A DNA stretch of 64,000 nt from Apostichopus japonicus (taxonomy: Eukaryota; Echinodermata; Holothuroidea; Aspidochirotida; Stichopodidae), in the NCBI RefSeq assembly GCF_037975245.1, contig NC_092576.1, forward strand, positions 35,926,611-35,990,610, given 5' to 3'. Shown piece by piece: positions 24,601 through 36,000 of the stretch. The position numbers were made by a program, and so were the translations under genes. The notes beneath the pieces are model-generated. The model saw only the letters and a program-made list of their open reading frames with translations, was not told the origin of the DNA and did no database searches. Position 1 is the stretch's first letter. Each line of letters starts with the position of its first letter.

Positions 24601-27600
24601 TTTTTCTCAGTGGCCACCTGATAGAGGAGCAAAAACATCAAATTTTAGATGAGTAATCTTCAGTTTGGGTAGTACACTAGTTCATTTCAATGGGTACAGA
24701 ATGGTTGAGTAAGCCGACATCAGACTGGTTACCTCCCACATAGCTGTGAAAATTTCTGCAAAGTAATAGATCACTGCAATTGCCTACCTTCATAGATCGT
24801 CAAATCAGCCTCAAAGTTGTTCCCTATCAAGTATATCAAGATTACTAAAATATGCTCCAAATGACTAGTGCAATTTTACAGAATATACTCTTCAAATGTC
24901 ATAAGCAACTCTCTAAACTTGGTGTAAAAATATGAACAAAATAAATGCGAATTTTCCGTGACCCTATTGCACATGTTTGCTCACACTCTCGACACTTTCC
25001 AAACTGAGTAAAATGGTTGATTCCAATCTAAAATTAATAAGGTCAGTCAGTAGAAATGATTGGCAAAGAAAGCAAACAATTAGATGTTTGAGAAAACTAG
25101 ATAAACACATTCATGTAATATTTACAACCTCCATATATTTCATAGAATGCACCTCAAATCAATGGTACATCCCTCATGAACCAGTCTATTCCCCATGAAA
25201 ACGTGATCAAAAGCCCATACGGTATAATGTACTGTACATGCACATTTTGATATCACTGCCCCTATCTACTGTATGCCATCGGTTTATTAAACTAAAACCT
25301 AGATGTTTTATGCCACTTGGCATGATTGTCAAAAGACTAACATAAATGTTTTAATGTTCCTGTACAAAACACTAACTCTGTGAACTACGTTTACTTGTGT
25401 TTCTGTAGTATGTATGAACTACATAAGTGCCAATGTGGTTAGGCTATTTGCTGTACACCTCAAAGTAACTATGGTAGGATATCATTTTATCTGTATTTTG
25501 AAAAGTTCTAGGATTTTTTTTTAAAACACCAGAAGTAGTCTAGTATTTGTGTACAATATATTTTTTAAGTGAGCATAAAATGCCATTTTTGAGGCAACAA
25601 TTCGGGAAATTTTTGAACAACAATTTGGGAATTAGTGTTTGCTTTATCTTTTGTGATATTACCTAGGTTTTCATACATCAAAATTCAGTTCCTTGAATTA
25701 CGTCAAGCTTGAGTTTTAGCTTGTGCACATGGGCATCACTATTTCCTGTGTCTATTGTTTGGCAATCTCAAAGAATGTCCACTATGAGAACCTGCTTTGT
25801 GGATTAAAAGACAACTCTTATTCTCTTGTGAAAACCTGTGAATCCCCACCAGGGTCCCCATCCAGTTGGAATCTGTTTAGGCAGATGGATTTTCGTTTTT
25901 GATTTACCTGGGGTCTCAAGTTAGCAAAACACTAATATGGAATTACTGACTATTTTATTTTTTTCTTTCATTTCTTCTGAGCACAAGCTAATGTCACAAT
26001 ATTTCATAAGTTTCTAGTTGAAATAACCATTTCAAAATGAAGGTAATTTTCCTTACCTTCCTTTGCCATATATTCAGACAAAAATGTGCAGTATGCGCTT
26101 TTCCTTCGTGCATGAATACTTGGAGCTTTGGTTCTCCCAAACCTTCTTCTTGTTTCCATCCTATTTCGTGACTTGATCCAACACTGTTGATGAAAATCAG
26201 GTGGAAAAAAAGTGCAGACAAGTCTTAACTATATGACAACTACTGTATGATTGAACATAAAGAGAAAAAAATGAAAACTCTAATACATTTCAATACTACA
26301 GGCAAGGTAAATTGGATTACCCGGAATTAAGTGATTGAGCCAGTATAATGCTCATCCCATTTTGTTTGGTATGATCGATCCTCTTACTTTTGTTTGTTTA
26401 TTGAGACAGTAATTTGTAATCAAATTGGCAGTATACATGCCAATTCGGTTCATGAAAGATTCAAACCAAGCCACAAATAAAGATTGATACACAAAACTAG
26501 CTTTAATCAGGAATACAAACTTTATGTATTACAACTACATGAAGCTACTTTGCATATTGCTTATTCTATACATGTATACTGACATTTGGTTCTCCTACAT
26601 AGCCACTTCCTCCAACCAAATTTTCTCTTTAGCTGGCTTCAAAGAAAGTTGATTGAGAACTCTTGATCGTAGGAACATACTCAATCATACTACCACTGGA
26701 AATTCACTTTGTATGTACAATAAACTTGATAAAACATAACCTACTATACCTTTTTGCACAATTTGGACGCACATCTCACCTATAGAAGAAATATTTGCTT
26801 GCAATATTAATTGTAACTATAATACCTGTGCTTGTGCTTTCATTTATGCATGAATATTACGTGAGCTTACTTCGACACAATCTTTCAACTAAAACCGTAG
26901 TTGTGAGCATGTCTTCGAGAGTGGCAGAAGACATATCTTTTGTTACCTTTACTTTCTTTGCCGACATGCCAGTTTTTTTTAACTATTTCTGCAACTCTTT
27001 CATTATTTCTTGATGAACCATAACTAGTCATTCCATTCTGCCAATACTCCTCCAGTATCAGTTTATGGTCAACAACCTATCAAAAAAGAAGAAGTAAGAA
27101 ATGTATTCTGAGTGTATAGTGCACAAATACTTTTTTTCAAAATCAAATAATTAAGACGATGTTCAACTTGGAATCCAGCAGAAACTTTCGTTCTGTCAAA
27201 AAGAAATATCATACATGAAAAGTTGAGATACTGCTGATGAAAGACATATCATTTATTCTAAGTAAATGTGCCGATTACCATCTTGATTTACTGTTCCAAG
27301 TTGCCAACAACTTGTTAAAATAACTTGAAATGGATTTTCCAGGAAAATTTCTTTTCACCATTGGAGTTGACTTGAAGACCCATGACAGGAATTGCATCAT
27401 TTCTTAACAAATGTAGCAAAGCTTAACCTATCTATATACAATAGCTAGGTCCTATGACCATGCTACAAGGTAGCCTAGCCCTAGTTAGTAGTAGGCCTAA
27501 ATCAATCATGGTTTAAGACTGGGTTTTAGGTGAACTTATGTCAGGTTTGCTTGGGCGCCCTAGCTTCCCAAGATTATTCTGCGGAGGGTTAAGTCCGAAA

Positions 27601-28926
27601 TATAGCGATTATATATACAGGAAACAGTTCAGGAGACAAGTGGGATACTGTTTAGAATTTCTTGTGATAAACTTTATTGAAATGCTCAGATTCCAAATTG
27701 AGAGCAATCGATGGGATAAAACGGTGATACAATAAAAAGAATTGAGGATTTCAACAATAATACGTCCTTACAGGACAGAGACCAGCTACGAACACCTGAA
27801 TTAGAAAAACATGCTTCTTTGAAGTCACGCAAACTGGAATAAACCAGCATTTAACTTCCCCATCTGACGGACAAGATTGTATGCCTCAGCATCTGACCAC
27901 TTTCCCATATACTGAGGTACTGTAGGCAAAGGCACCCCATTTGACATCACTGTAGTGCAGCCATGATGAACAAAGTTGTTTTGAAACAAAGTGAAGAACA
28001 GAAACAAACCCCTAAATTGTCCCAAAGTTCACAAGCAAGAAATACTAAATCCATGGAAGAGTCTGCACATACTGTAACCATTACGCTGCAGCGACTTTTG
28101 ATTAATTCAAGAGAATCTGGCTCCTGGCTGAATTTTGATCCTGGAACCGAAGGACATGTAATTCGGACACTCTACGCATTGAATAGCCAATCAATCACGC
28201 ACAGCTAAATGCAAATGTATGCAAATATAATAGGCCGTGGCTATTCTTACGACTAGTCATAACAATTATTTATCTTCTATTCTTAAGACAAAGGCGAATT
28301 CAAGCCCAGTAAAGTAAATAAAGCAACTGTGCATGTAGTACGGGTAGCCCTAACCCTAAACATAACCCTAAACCTCAATTCTAATCCTAAGCTTAACCGG
28401 AAATTATTGTTACTCCTCGTCGTAAAAATAGTACTCCTGGTCATAAAAATTGCAACTGCGCATGCGTAGTCGGTAATTATTCTTACGAATAGTCGTAAGA
28501 ATAGCCACTTTGAATATAATATCATGCACATAACATACACAGAAAGACACACAACAATGCATAGATTCTATCAACAACTACGGATTCCCAAGCCATGGTC
28601 AACATAGAACAGTTTATTATTATGTCTAAGTTAGGTCTATAGCCCTAGTACTATGCTGGCCCAATCTTTTACTAGTACTCATTATGACTAGCTGGCAGGT
28701 TAGTAACAATTAATACCATGCTCTTAACATTGTTAGGCTTAGGCCCTATAAGCCCCTTATTGTTAAGTTCACAACGTGTGGTCAATAGGCTATCACTAAT
28801 TATAGCCTTGTAGTACTGAACTAAGGCTGAAGGCTTTACGTTCAGCCAAAACCAAACGTTACTTCTAATAAATATGACCATATACATTACGTTATCGTTT
28901 TGGTTAAGTACTTCTCCATCAGCCAT
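18621..28926 (-). CDS. Gene B: homeodomain + HMG-box + TFII-I (GTF2I) type protein
   Basis: Predicted exons: 28,891-28,926 (ATG), 26,947-27,076, 26,057-26,183, 23,510-23,703, 22,828-22,981, 22,208-22,285, 19,832-20,009, 19,043-19,108 and 18,621-18,692. Domain order: short N-terminus; homeodomain-like (exons 2-3); HMG-box-like (exons 3-4); a segment like the N-terminal helix-strand part of TFII-I (exon 5); an I-repeat (exons 6-7) with [13 protein letters not shown] and [15 protein letters not shown]; then an acidic tail. TFII-I proteins are nuclear DNA-binding regulators best known from vertebrates. Phases agree at most junctions; exon 2 and the 6/7 junction are each one base off. The 3' end is not found. 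It lies inside the giant transposon next to its transposase, so it may be cargo. The combined architecture is unfamiliar to me. Confidence 0.72.
19043..19108 (-). CDS. Gene B exon 8, acidic linker
   Basis: TTTTTTGCAG acceptor and GTGAGTATT donor, phase 1 to phase 1, matching exon 7. Encodes [20 protein letters not shown], an acidic, proline-rich linker after the I-repeat. Confidence 0.6.
19832..20009 (-). CDS. Gene B exon 7: C-terminal half of TFII-I I-repeat
   Basis: 59 codons plus one base between a TATATTTCAG acceptor and a GTATGT donor. MSYKKI, then [17 protein letters not shown], then [14 protein letters not shown], follow the I-repeat pattern PY.K, (V)xGLPxGvxFkxPssYg, LxxIL, xxI. The acceptor is phase 0 while exon 6 ends in phase 1, so either a small exon is missed or one base is extra (TTTT at the exon 6 donor). 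Confidence 0.75.
20085..20150 (-). mobile_element. tRNA-like SINE remnant
   Basis: The minus strand reads TACCTCAGTTGATAGAGC (box A-like) and CTCTTTCAAATCCTG (box B-like). The acceptor-stem pairing of a working tRNA is not evident, so it is a SINE head or tRNA relic in a gene B intron. Confidence 0.45.
22208..22285 (-). CDS. Gene B exon 6: N-terminal half of TFII-I I-repeat
   Basis: Acceptor after TTATAG and donor GTAAGTATG. Encodes [17 protein letters not shown], matching the first helix of I-repeats (LRxxVxxLFxxKF). Phase 1 in, matching exon 5. Confidence 0.72.
22828..22981 (-). CDS. Gene B exon 5: TFII-I N-terminal-like segment
   Basis: 51 codons plus one base, with a TTCACAG acceptor and GTATTT donor. 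[16 protein letters not shown], then [15 protein letters not shown], then LFLQRF, follow the helix-strand-strand-helix arrangement I recall at the TFII-I N-terminus. Joins exon 4 in phase 0. Confidence 0.68.
23510..23703 (-). CDS. Gene B exon 4: HMG-box C-terminal part
   Basis: Acceptor CACATGCAG, donor GTAAGAAA, phase 1 to 0. [20 protein letters not shown] then NNYNLAA fits helices 2 and 3 of an HMG box (E..K..GE.W+.+...+...Y...A). A Lys-rich tail follows, leading to KEMQVL before exon 5. Confidence 0.68.
26057..26183 (-). CDS. Gene B exon 3: homeodomain recognition helix and HMG-box start
   Basis: 42 codons plus one base, with a CATCAACAG acceptor and GTAAGG donor. CWIKSRNRM at its start completes a homeodomain third helix. 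[17 protein letters not shown] at its end is the first helix of an HMG-box-like fold. A basic linker (TRRRFGRTK) lies between. Confidence 0.68.
26947..27076 (-). CDS. Gene B exon 2: homeodomain-like helices 1-2, one base out of phase
   Basis: Acceptor TTTTGATAG, donor AAG|GTAACA. It encodes [17 protein letters not shown] (helix 1 and loop) and NERVAEIV (helix 2). After an A8 run (near 26,973-26,980) the homeodomain pattern continues only in the next frame (TGMSAKKVK). The exon is 130 bases long. With 129 it would be 43 codons and join exon 3 in phase. This points to an extra A in the run, or a real frameshift. Confidence 0.6.
28239..28508. mobile_element. MITE with 19-bp perfect inverted ends
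   Basis: GTGGCTATTCTTACGACTA at 28,239-28,257 and its exact complement at 28,490-28,508. The middle carries a telomere-like stretch of CCCTAA copies near 28,348-28,376. It lies in intron 1 of gene B. No target duplication is clear. Confidence 0.7.
28891..28926 (-). CDS. Gene B exon 1 (tentative start)
   Basis: ATG followed by [11 protein letters not shown] and a GTAATG donor in phase 0, which fits the exon 2 acceptor. Short and therefore uncertain. An alternative nearby open stretch at 27,825-27,960 ([18 protein letters not shown]) has no workable phase. Confidence 0.45.
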
Positions 28927-31900
28927 CTCGATTGATCACATAGAGCGGATCTAGTACTAATTAAACTTGACAAGTGTTCTTGAACTTTCAATAACTTTCC
29001 GCCAATCACAGTGTGAAGTTACGCAGACAATACATACCGCATATTATGTTGGCGGCATAGAACTTAAGTTATGAAGAAGACGACATCCAGAGTCGGGTGG
29101 CGCATTCATACGGCGAAAGGAATGGAGGGTATTACCAAAATATTTGCTATAAAATAACTGGAAGCCAAAATGGAAGTTGTATATACGTAGCCAGAGCCGA
29201 ATTGAGATACGGGTCTGTACCACGGAAGTAAAAAATACACTACTCTGCTTACAAAAGCGCCTCCACTTTCCCCCCTTTTCTCACTTTACCGTTTCTCGCT
29301 CAATTTAATTCTATGGGGAACAGTCCTTGTTTTGACTAACCTTCAATGAACAGTCGTTTTACATTCAAGCAAATGTAAAAGAATGAGTCGGTCAGCAGAT
29401 TAATGGCATGAAGTCTTAAAACTTTATCAATAATAATTATGATGAAAGCTCTAAAAATACCATGACTATTGCATGGGGGGGGGGGGGGTAGATAATTCAT
29501 AAAGCTTCAAATTTAATTTCGGTTAAATGAGTTTTAATTTCCGGTTTTTCAAATCTGGTAAACTAATATTTTATGAGGGATCAACTTTCATGATATTTCG
29601 TACTTGAATGTACTGCGTGGGATGCTCTAACCTTAATGGAAAAAATAAAATTTTAGGAAAATTACTTTTAATTCAGTTTTTAAATTTTGCGACACTATGT
29701 GCAACACTTTTTCTTAATTTGCATACCCTATGTGAAATGGTCTAATGAAGTTTCATATACATTTTTCAGTTTTATGAGGGATCAACTTTCATGATCTTTT
29801 ATACTATTGTTCCGTAAATTTTCCACATGTAAGGCATTGTTGTCAATTGTTATTGCATTCGGGAAGACTCTAATAATCTACATACACCGTACATCACAAT
29901 TGATCTACAAATACGATCAGGGTGTGCATTATGCGTGACTTGATGTGCATTTGACGGTCACAGTGTGACTTGTGACAGGTTCAAAAAATGATGCCATTCT
30001 CTTACACAATTTATTTCCATCTTATCTGAACACAACTTATTCATGAAACAGTTCATATTCTTGTAGCATTAATAAAATTGCCGTTCTCAAATGATGGCGT
30101 GGATAATGAATGAACATATGAAGACAAATTACATTTATATATTCCGTTGATGCACAAACCATGATATTATAATTACATACGTAATAACTCTCGTTAGCCC
30201 AATCCATGTTTTGAATACTTATGTGAATACTTGAATTCTAGTACTAGACCAATATTCCAAAATGTGTTATTTCAACCCAACGGCTGCATTCTGAGCCAGT
30301 CACAAAGAATTTTGCCCATATTCTGTAATATTCTGGCATATCTTCAATATAAGATCACTGTAGCAATCATCCCAGCAAAGTATTGGGAAGTAAAATGCAA
30401 TAACTGTATATAGCGAAATATAATCATGATGTGTTTTCACTTTGTCTTCCTTTGTATAAGTGGGTCTCAACCGGGATAGCTTCGTTCTTTATATGGGACA
30501 ATCTGTTCAGTTTGACCAAACATTTCCACCCCAAATATTTCCGCTTCTCGTAACACTGCCAACTCGAGCAATTCCAAAATACAATGCTACGGTATTTTTG
30601 CTTAATCTCATTTTTGGAAAGGAACATGCTATTTAACTATGGGTTTAACTCAATGTGTTCTACTACAATTTTGAGAGCTGAACATTGAGTGGCTGAAATT
30701 CCAATTGGATGGGTTTTGGAGCCAGAAAATTCCGAATGCTGCCTTTTTTTTGGGGGGGGGGGGGGCGGGGCTGTTAATAACTCACATGGAAATTTTCAAT
30801 TGTTTACTTCATTCCAACTGAGCATTTCGAATGAAGTGAACAATTAAACATTTTGCAGAAAATATGTCAACTAACGGGTCAGTTTTACATATGTTGATGG
30901 CACTTTTAAGCTACCGTAGATTAGCATTGAGCGTTTTATCGTATTTCAAAGAGACATAGCCTATATATCTTGAACTTACTTGGAGCTAGCGAACAGGGTC
31001 AACCCACCCAATAGCAAAATTATGTATAAATAAACCGAATTGAAGCTGGCGAACGTTGTACAGTAGTCTATTAGGCTTTTTTTTTTAGAGTATTACAAAT
31101 CATGCGAAGTTTTGTACGGTGAAGTATAAGGATCGCAAGATGCAATTTCTCAAAGAGGCAAGGAAAACGTGGTAAATATGACTATTTGGTCAATTTTTAC
31201 CAAATTTTGTAGGTCACTTACAATCACAAGAATATTTGAATAGGCCTAGGTAAATTAGAGCGTTACAGTCGGAAATTCCGATTGTCGCACTCAAATGTTC
31301 CAGCTATCGTCAGTTTTACCAAGATTTGGTGGGGGGGGGGGGTGACAACCTCAACACCCTCTAGCGACGTCCCTGCTTTCAGTAAGGGTGTGGGTGGATG
31401 GCGACAGGTGGTGGATATCTAGTCAAAGGATGAATAGACCAATCAAATGTCAAATGTAGTATGTTATGACAATACAAGCGGGGCAGGGGGGGGGAGGTAC
31501 CTAGAAAGAACACCCTTGTAGAAAGTCTTTCTACTATTCATTCCCACTCATTTATTATGCAACTTGCTCTGCATCGAGTACAATTCGTTTTCCCAAATTA
31601 TCTAGTATAGGTTTTCAATGGACTGTTACATGTGGAAATTAGAAAAAGGTAGACAAAAAGATGAAAAAAAAATACACACACAATGAATATTACCAATCAG
31701 AATTATACTTGGGGTCACCTGAGCTTTCAAGACCTATCAAATATTTTAGTCACTTGAATGTGAGCTACACAAAACACACCCACTCCATATAAGGTATGAA
31801 AAATGGCTCATAAACCTACCATACCACTGTAGTGTTGCCCTAATGTAGAACTTGTCCTTAAATTTTATGAGAGGTTTGTTACAAATACAAGTTATTACTT

Positions 31901-32732
31901 CCAGAGGCACTGCTTAAAATATGATAGAAGTCATGTTTATAATGCATTTTCACCTCCTTCTTTGACGAATGGAAAATAAATGTTCACAAGTGGAAGTTAC
32001 TGACCAGGAAATTAAAACTAAATAAATGCAAAATCCATAAGAATAATTGCTCCAAAGAATCAATCTCATGAAAGTGAGAAATTTTGAAGAATAAACTGGG
32101 ATGGGCAAGAAAATAACATCTGATAATTTAAAATGTTATAACTCCGGAAGCATTAATTAAAGATCCCATTTAAAACAATTTTTTTGAAATATTCAACAAA
32201 CATGAATGCAAGAGTGGTAAACACTTCCCATTGACACATGCAAAAATCCTCTCCAGAGAAGATAAATGGGTATCCTGGAACTAATATAGGTTCCATACCA
32301 TAACATCTGTTCTGATGTAACCAATACAACAACAACAACTTCCTTCATGTAGTTATCTGTTAAATATAAACTTCATAACAAAAGATTAATGAAATGTTTC
32401 CTTGCACTGACCATAAAAATATTGTCTTACCAAAACATATTTTGAAAATAGAAATAACATATTGCAAGCAGTAAGAACTGTTATAAGATGGATTAATGAA
32501 GATCCTATCTAATGGCATTTGGTGATTTTGTTTTTCCTTTGCCAGTGACATGTTTATTACGAAACAATTTGGTAATAACATGTTACTAATGGACCTTGCA
32601 TTGTAAATATAATAGTAAAAGAAATTATAAACAAGGGCCAAAATATTTTTAAAACAGTGGTAAATATATTAAATGTTTTGAAGTCTCTGTTATGTATTAA
32701 TTTTCTCTACATGAATATTCTAATAGATCGGA
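28927..32732. other. Intergenic region between genes C and B inside the element
   Basis: Holds G runs (about 29,476-29,489, 30,750-30,765, 31,330-31,341 and 31,488-31,495) and a ~200-bp tandem duplication: TTATGAGGGATCAACTTTCA at 29,571 and 29,772. An inverted CCAAT (GCCAATCACA near 29,001) lies upstream of gene B. No exon recognised. Confidence 0.5.
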
Positions 32733-33086
32733 CTACTCATGTTCTTCTTCTTCTTCATCTTCACTCAAGGTTAACTGATTTACAGGAATATCAATATTTC
32801 CTCTACGAGCTATAGCAAATTGACTTTTTAATATAGGAGATAAAGAATCAATAGAAGACTTCTTTCCTCTGTAATGAACTAATAGGCCTTCTTCCTTCAG
32901 TGACCGGGGTTGATGCAGCTCTAAATTTGAAATAAGGTTATGAAGTATTGAGGCCTGAACTTCATAAAACTCAATGGTGTTCTTCATCTCCTTTGTGGTG
33001 ATATTTTCCTCTTCATTTGCTCTGTCTAGCATATTGAGGGCACACACTGCCTTCCTCTTCACACTCACTGGAATTTTTTGTTTGTC
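32733..33086 (-). CDS. Gene C exon 16: C-terminus
   Basis: 117 codons and stop after a TTTACAG acceptor. IPVSVKRKAV, LDRANEEEN, EMKNTIEFYE and LEEEG-type spacing are the usual end of KDZ proteins. The tail is strongly acidic (SEDEEEEEHE). Confidence 0.85.
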   Translation of the reverse strand, partial: DKQKIPVSVKRKAVCALNMLDRANEEENITTKEMKNTIEFYEVQASILHNLISNLELHQPRSLKEEGLLVHYRGKKSSIDSLSPILKSQFAIARRGNIDIPVNQLTLSEDEEEEEHE

Positions 33087-36000
33087 CTGTAAATTAACAA
33101 ATAAGTATGTTCCCTTATTGAACAATTAAATAACAATATGTATGTATTAACAATGCATTCATTGTACACATACTAAATACAGTAACCAAATGAATGGGCT
33201 ACATGGTGTGACTGTTCCAGTGATGCAGTCATTGTTATTGTGCACGTATTTTCTACAAATAAATGACTAAATATACATGTATAAAGTTTCATCTTTTAAA
33301 CTGCAAAGAGGCTTGCAGTCACCAGCAGGATTACAATCTATGATCCCTGTTTGCTCTATATGTGGGTGATATATGTATGATACATGTTTCCATCTAGTTT
33401 AAAACAGTAATGGTCAGTGATGTCAGTCCTACTTTGTCTGCTGTTGTTATGAACCAAACAAAATTGTTGTTGACTGTCTACCCTGTAACAACCAGAGCAA
33501 ATAGATATATGTACATTTAAAGGTGCAATGACTCAGAAAAACAACTGATCAGTCAGTCAACTGTCAAACATATACAATATTAATTACCGTTGAATGTGCA
33601 TCATCCAAATAATGATACAAATTATTGGACAAGTCAGCCACTTGTGCAAATGTAATTGGTTGGTCAAGTCTGAAAATTCCATTGTAGGTTTGGATGAGAC
33701 CCTTTATGGACGCAGAAGATTTTTTAATCTGCTTCCCTACCCGCTGTGCAATAGCTTGTCCATCTAAATTGCAAAAAAAAAAACATCAATGATCAGTTAG
33801 TCATTAATAAAAAAGTTATTTAATGATATAAAGGAACTCTCTAAACCAGTTAATATGCACATAAGTAGCAAGTCCAACAAACATACCAGAAAAAAAATTG
33901 ATTATTTGTCTGCAAATACTGCTATAAAATATTCACACATAAAGAATGTACACATAAAAACAGTGTGCTGCTTGTGCAGGCACAGCCCAGCGATAGCAAA
34001 CCAAAACTGAAATAAATTACTGATCAATAACTGGATTAAAATTCTTTAAATCTGGTCTGGACTCAACAGTTGTTCCACTCTAATCAGACAAATGAGCAAA
34101 AAAGAAAAATATATGATATAAAACAACAATAATTTGAATTGAGAAGAACCAGCAGTATTGCTGCGATACATTTACATTTCACCTTTCAGAAACAACTATT
34201 AAGAAGTCTATAAGAGATATTTCAATGCAGCTTACCACTGTACTTTTTGGAAATTTCTTTGACGTAGCTGTACTCAACCACCTGACTCCTCATCTTTTCA
34301 ATGATATTTTTCCGTTTAACTTCACAAAGCTCGGTTGAAATGGATGAGTATTCAACAGAATCCCTGGACCAGCGACTTGTGATGTCATGTTTTTTTTCAG
34401 ATTTTGTATTGCATCTAGCACTCTGCAAAATTTGAGCAATATAAAGAAAGAAGTTGGTTATGAATTGGATAAGGTAATATTACTGACATGGTTTGAAAAT
34501 AGAAAAAGTAACACAAATTTAGAGAATGACCTAACTCCAATATATCAATTTAGTTAAGACATAATATATAAATGAAATTGGTAAATTTGGAAATTACAAC
34601 AAGCTTTGCTGAATTATTCATTTATGTAGGCTTCCAAATAGTAAAAAAAAAAAAAAATTGTTCAAACACTTCCTTCATTGCTAGAACACAAACTCAATAT
34701 AGGCTAATTGTTAAGTTTATTTGTTACTAACTTTGGCTATAGGAAGACAGACATTGTTCAAAATCTGAACAGCCAGACAATTAAACCATTATCAGCTGAG
34801 TTAAAGAGTGAAGCAATTGAAGCTAGACACAGTAACAACTAAAAATATGTACGACTATATGAATCACATACCTAACATGTGTAATCTAAACTACATTGAG
34901 AGTTATGACTGAAATAACACTTTCTTCTTGTCTGAAGTATATTAAAGTGTGACTATCATATTAAAATCACACTCACAGATTATCTTCCCTGAAACAAAAG
35001 CACTGTACATGTTTGCACTTATATCAGAAGGAAAACTATATCTTAATTCACACAAACATAAATATATTTTGTAGGGTGTCCATGGATACTTAAACACCAA
35101 TAGAAATGAGAGAAAACCTGTACAAGACAAGAATGTAACATTCTGTGCATCTTTATGAAAAAGGACACCTTCCCTTCATTATAAATATCAGCAAACAATT
35201 GCTTTAATGTGTACTTACTCCCGAATATGTGTATTAAGCAGCCTGATGTGGTCGTGGTCTTCACACAAGGCTAATTCACAACTGAATAGGTAAATGAAAA
35301 GAAAAAAGGGCATAAAAGTGACATTTCTGTAAACCTTGAATAGTTGCTTAAATACATGTTTCCATAACCTGATGATGATCTCAGTAGGACTTACTGAAAA
35401 CAATTAGACATACTTGAAGCATGAATTATTTGGTTAATAGTAAATGCCATAGACAGAACTCTCAACTTCCAACTTCATTAGGTCATGGCATCTAAATGTG
35501 TTTTTACATTCAACAAGGGCCATGAACAGGCCTCACAAAAGAAATGAACATGTATTACTATTCAGGCATGTTCTGTTAATAGCCATCTTATAATAATATA
35601 TCTTCTGCAGTAGATGCATGGATCTGAGGACAATTACAGAACATAAGTTCACTAGTTTAATCATAAAATTATACACTGAATACACAACATTGTAATCTTC
35701 ATTGATGGCTTTCTTCCAGCTATTATGTTACACTTAGTCTTGGTGAGAAAGGTAACCTTGCAAGATTTTCTTTGGTAATATGCAAAACACACCATAGTTG
35801 ATGATACTGGTCCAGGTTTTGTACGTAGACCTCTTTCCATGAACCAGTCCTTGAAGAAAAATAAAAAACACACACATGTTTAAGAATCTGGAATGTGAAA
35901 ACTAATAAGAAAATAAAACAAGTGAAATAAAATGAAATATGTACAAAGTAGTAAACAGTATAGTGACATTTCTTATAGAAAATTGATTATTCCTTCAATG

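Noticed and set aside
27825-28025. Alternative upstream exon of gene B ([14 protein letters not shown])
   Set aside because: Protein-like, but no acceptor and donor pair gives phase 0 at both sides, which gene B exons 1 and 2 require.
28348-28376. Interstitial telomere as a chromosome-fusion scar
   Set aside because: Too short and degenerate, and it lies inside a MITE, which explains it better.
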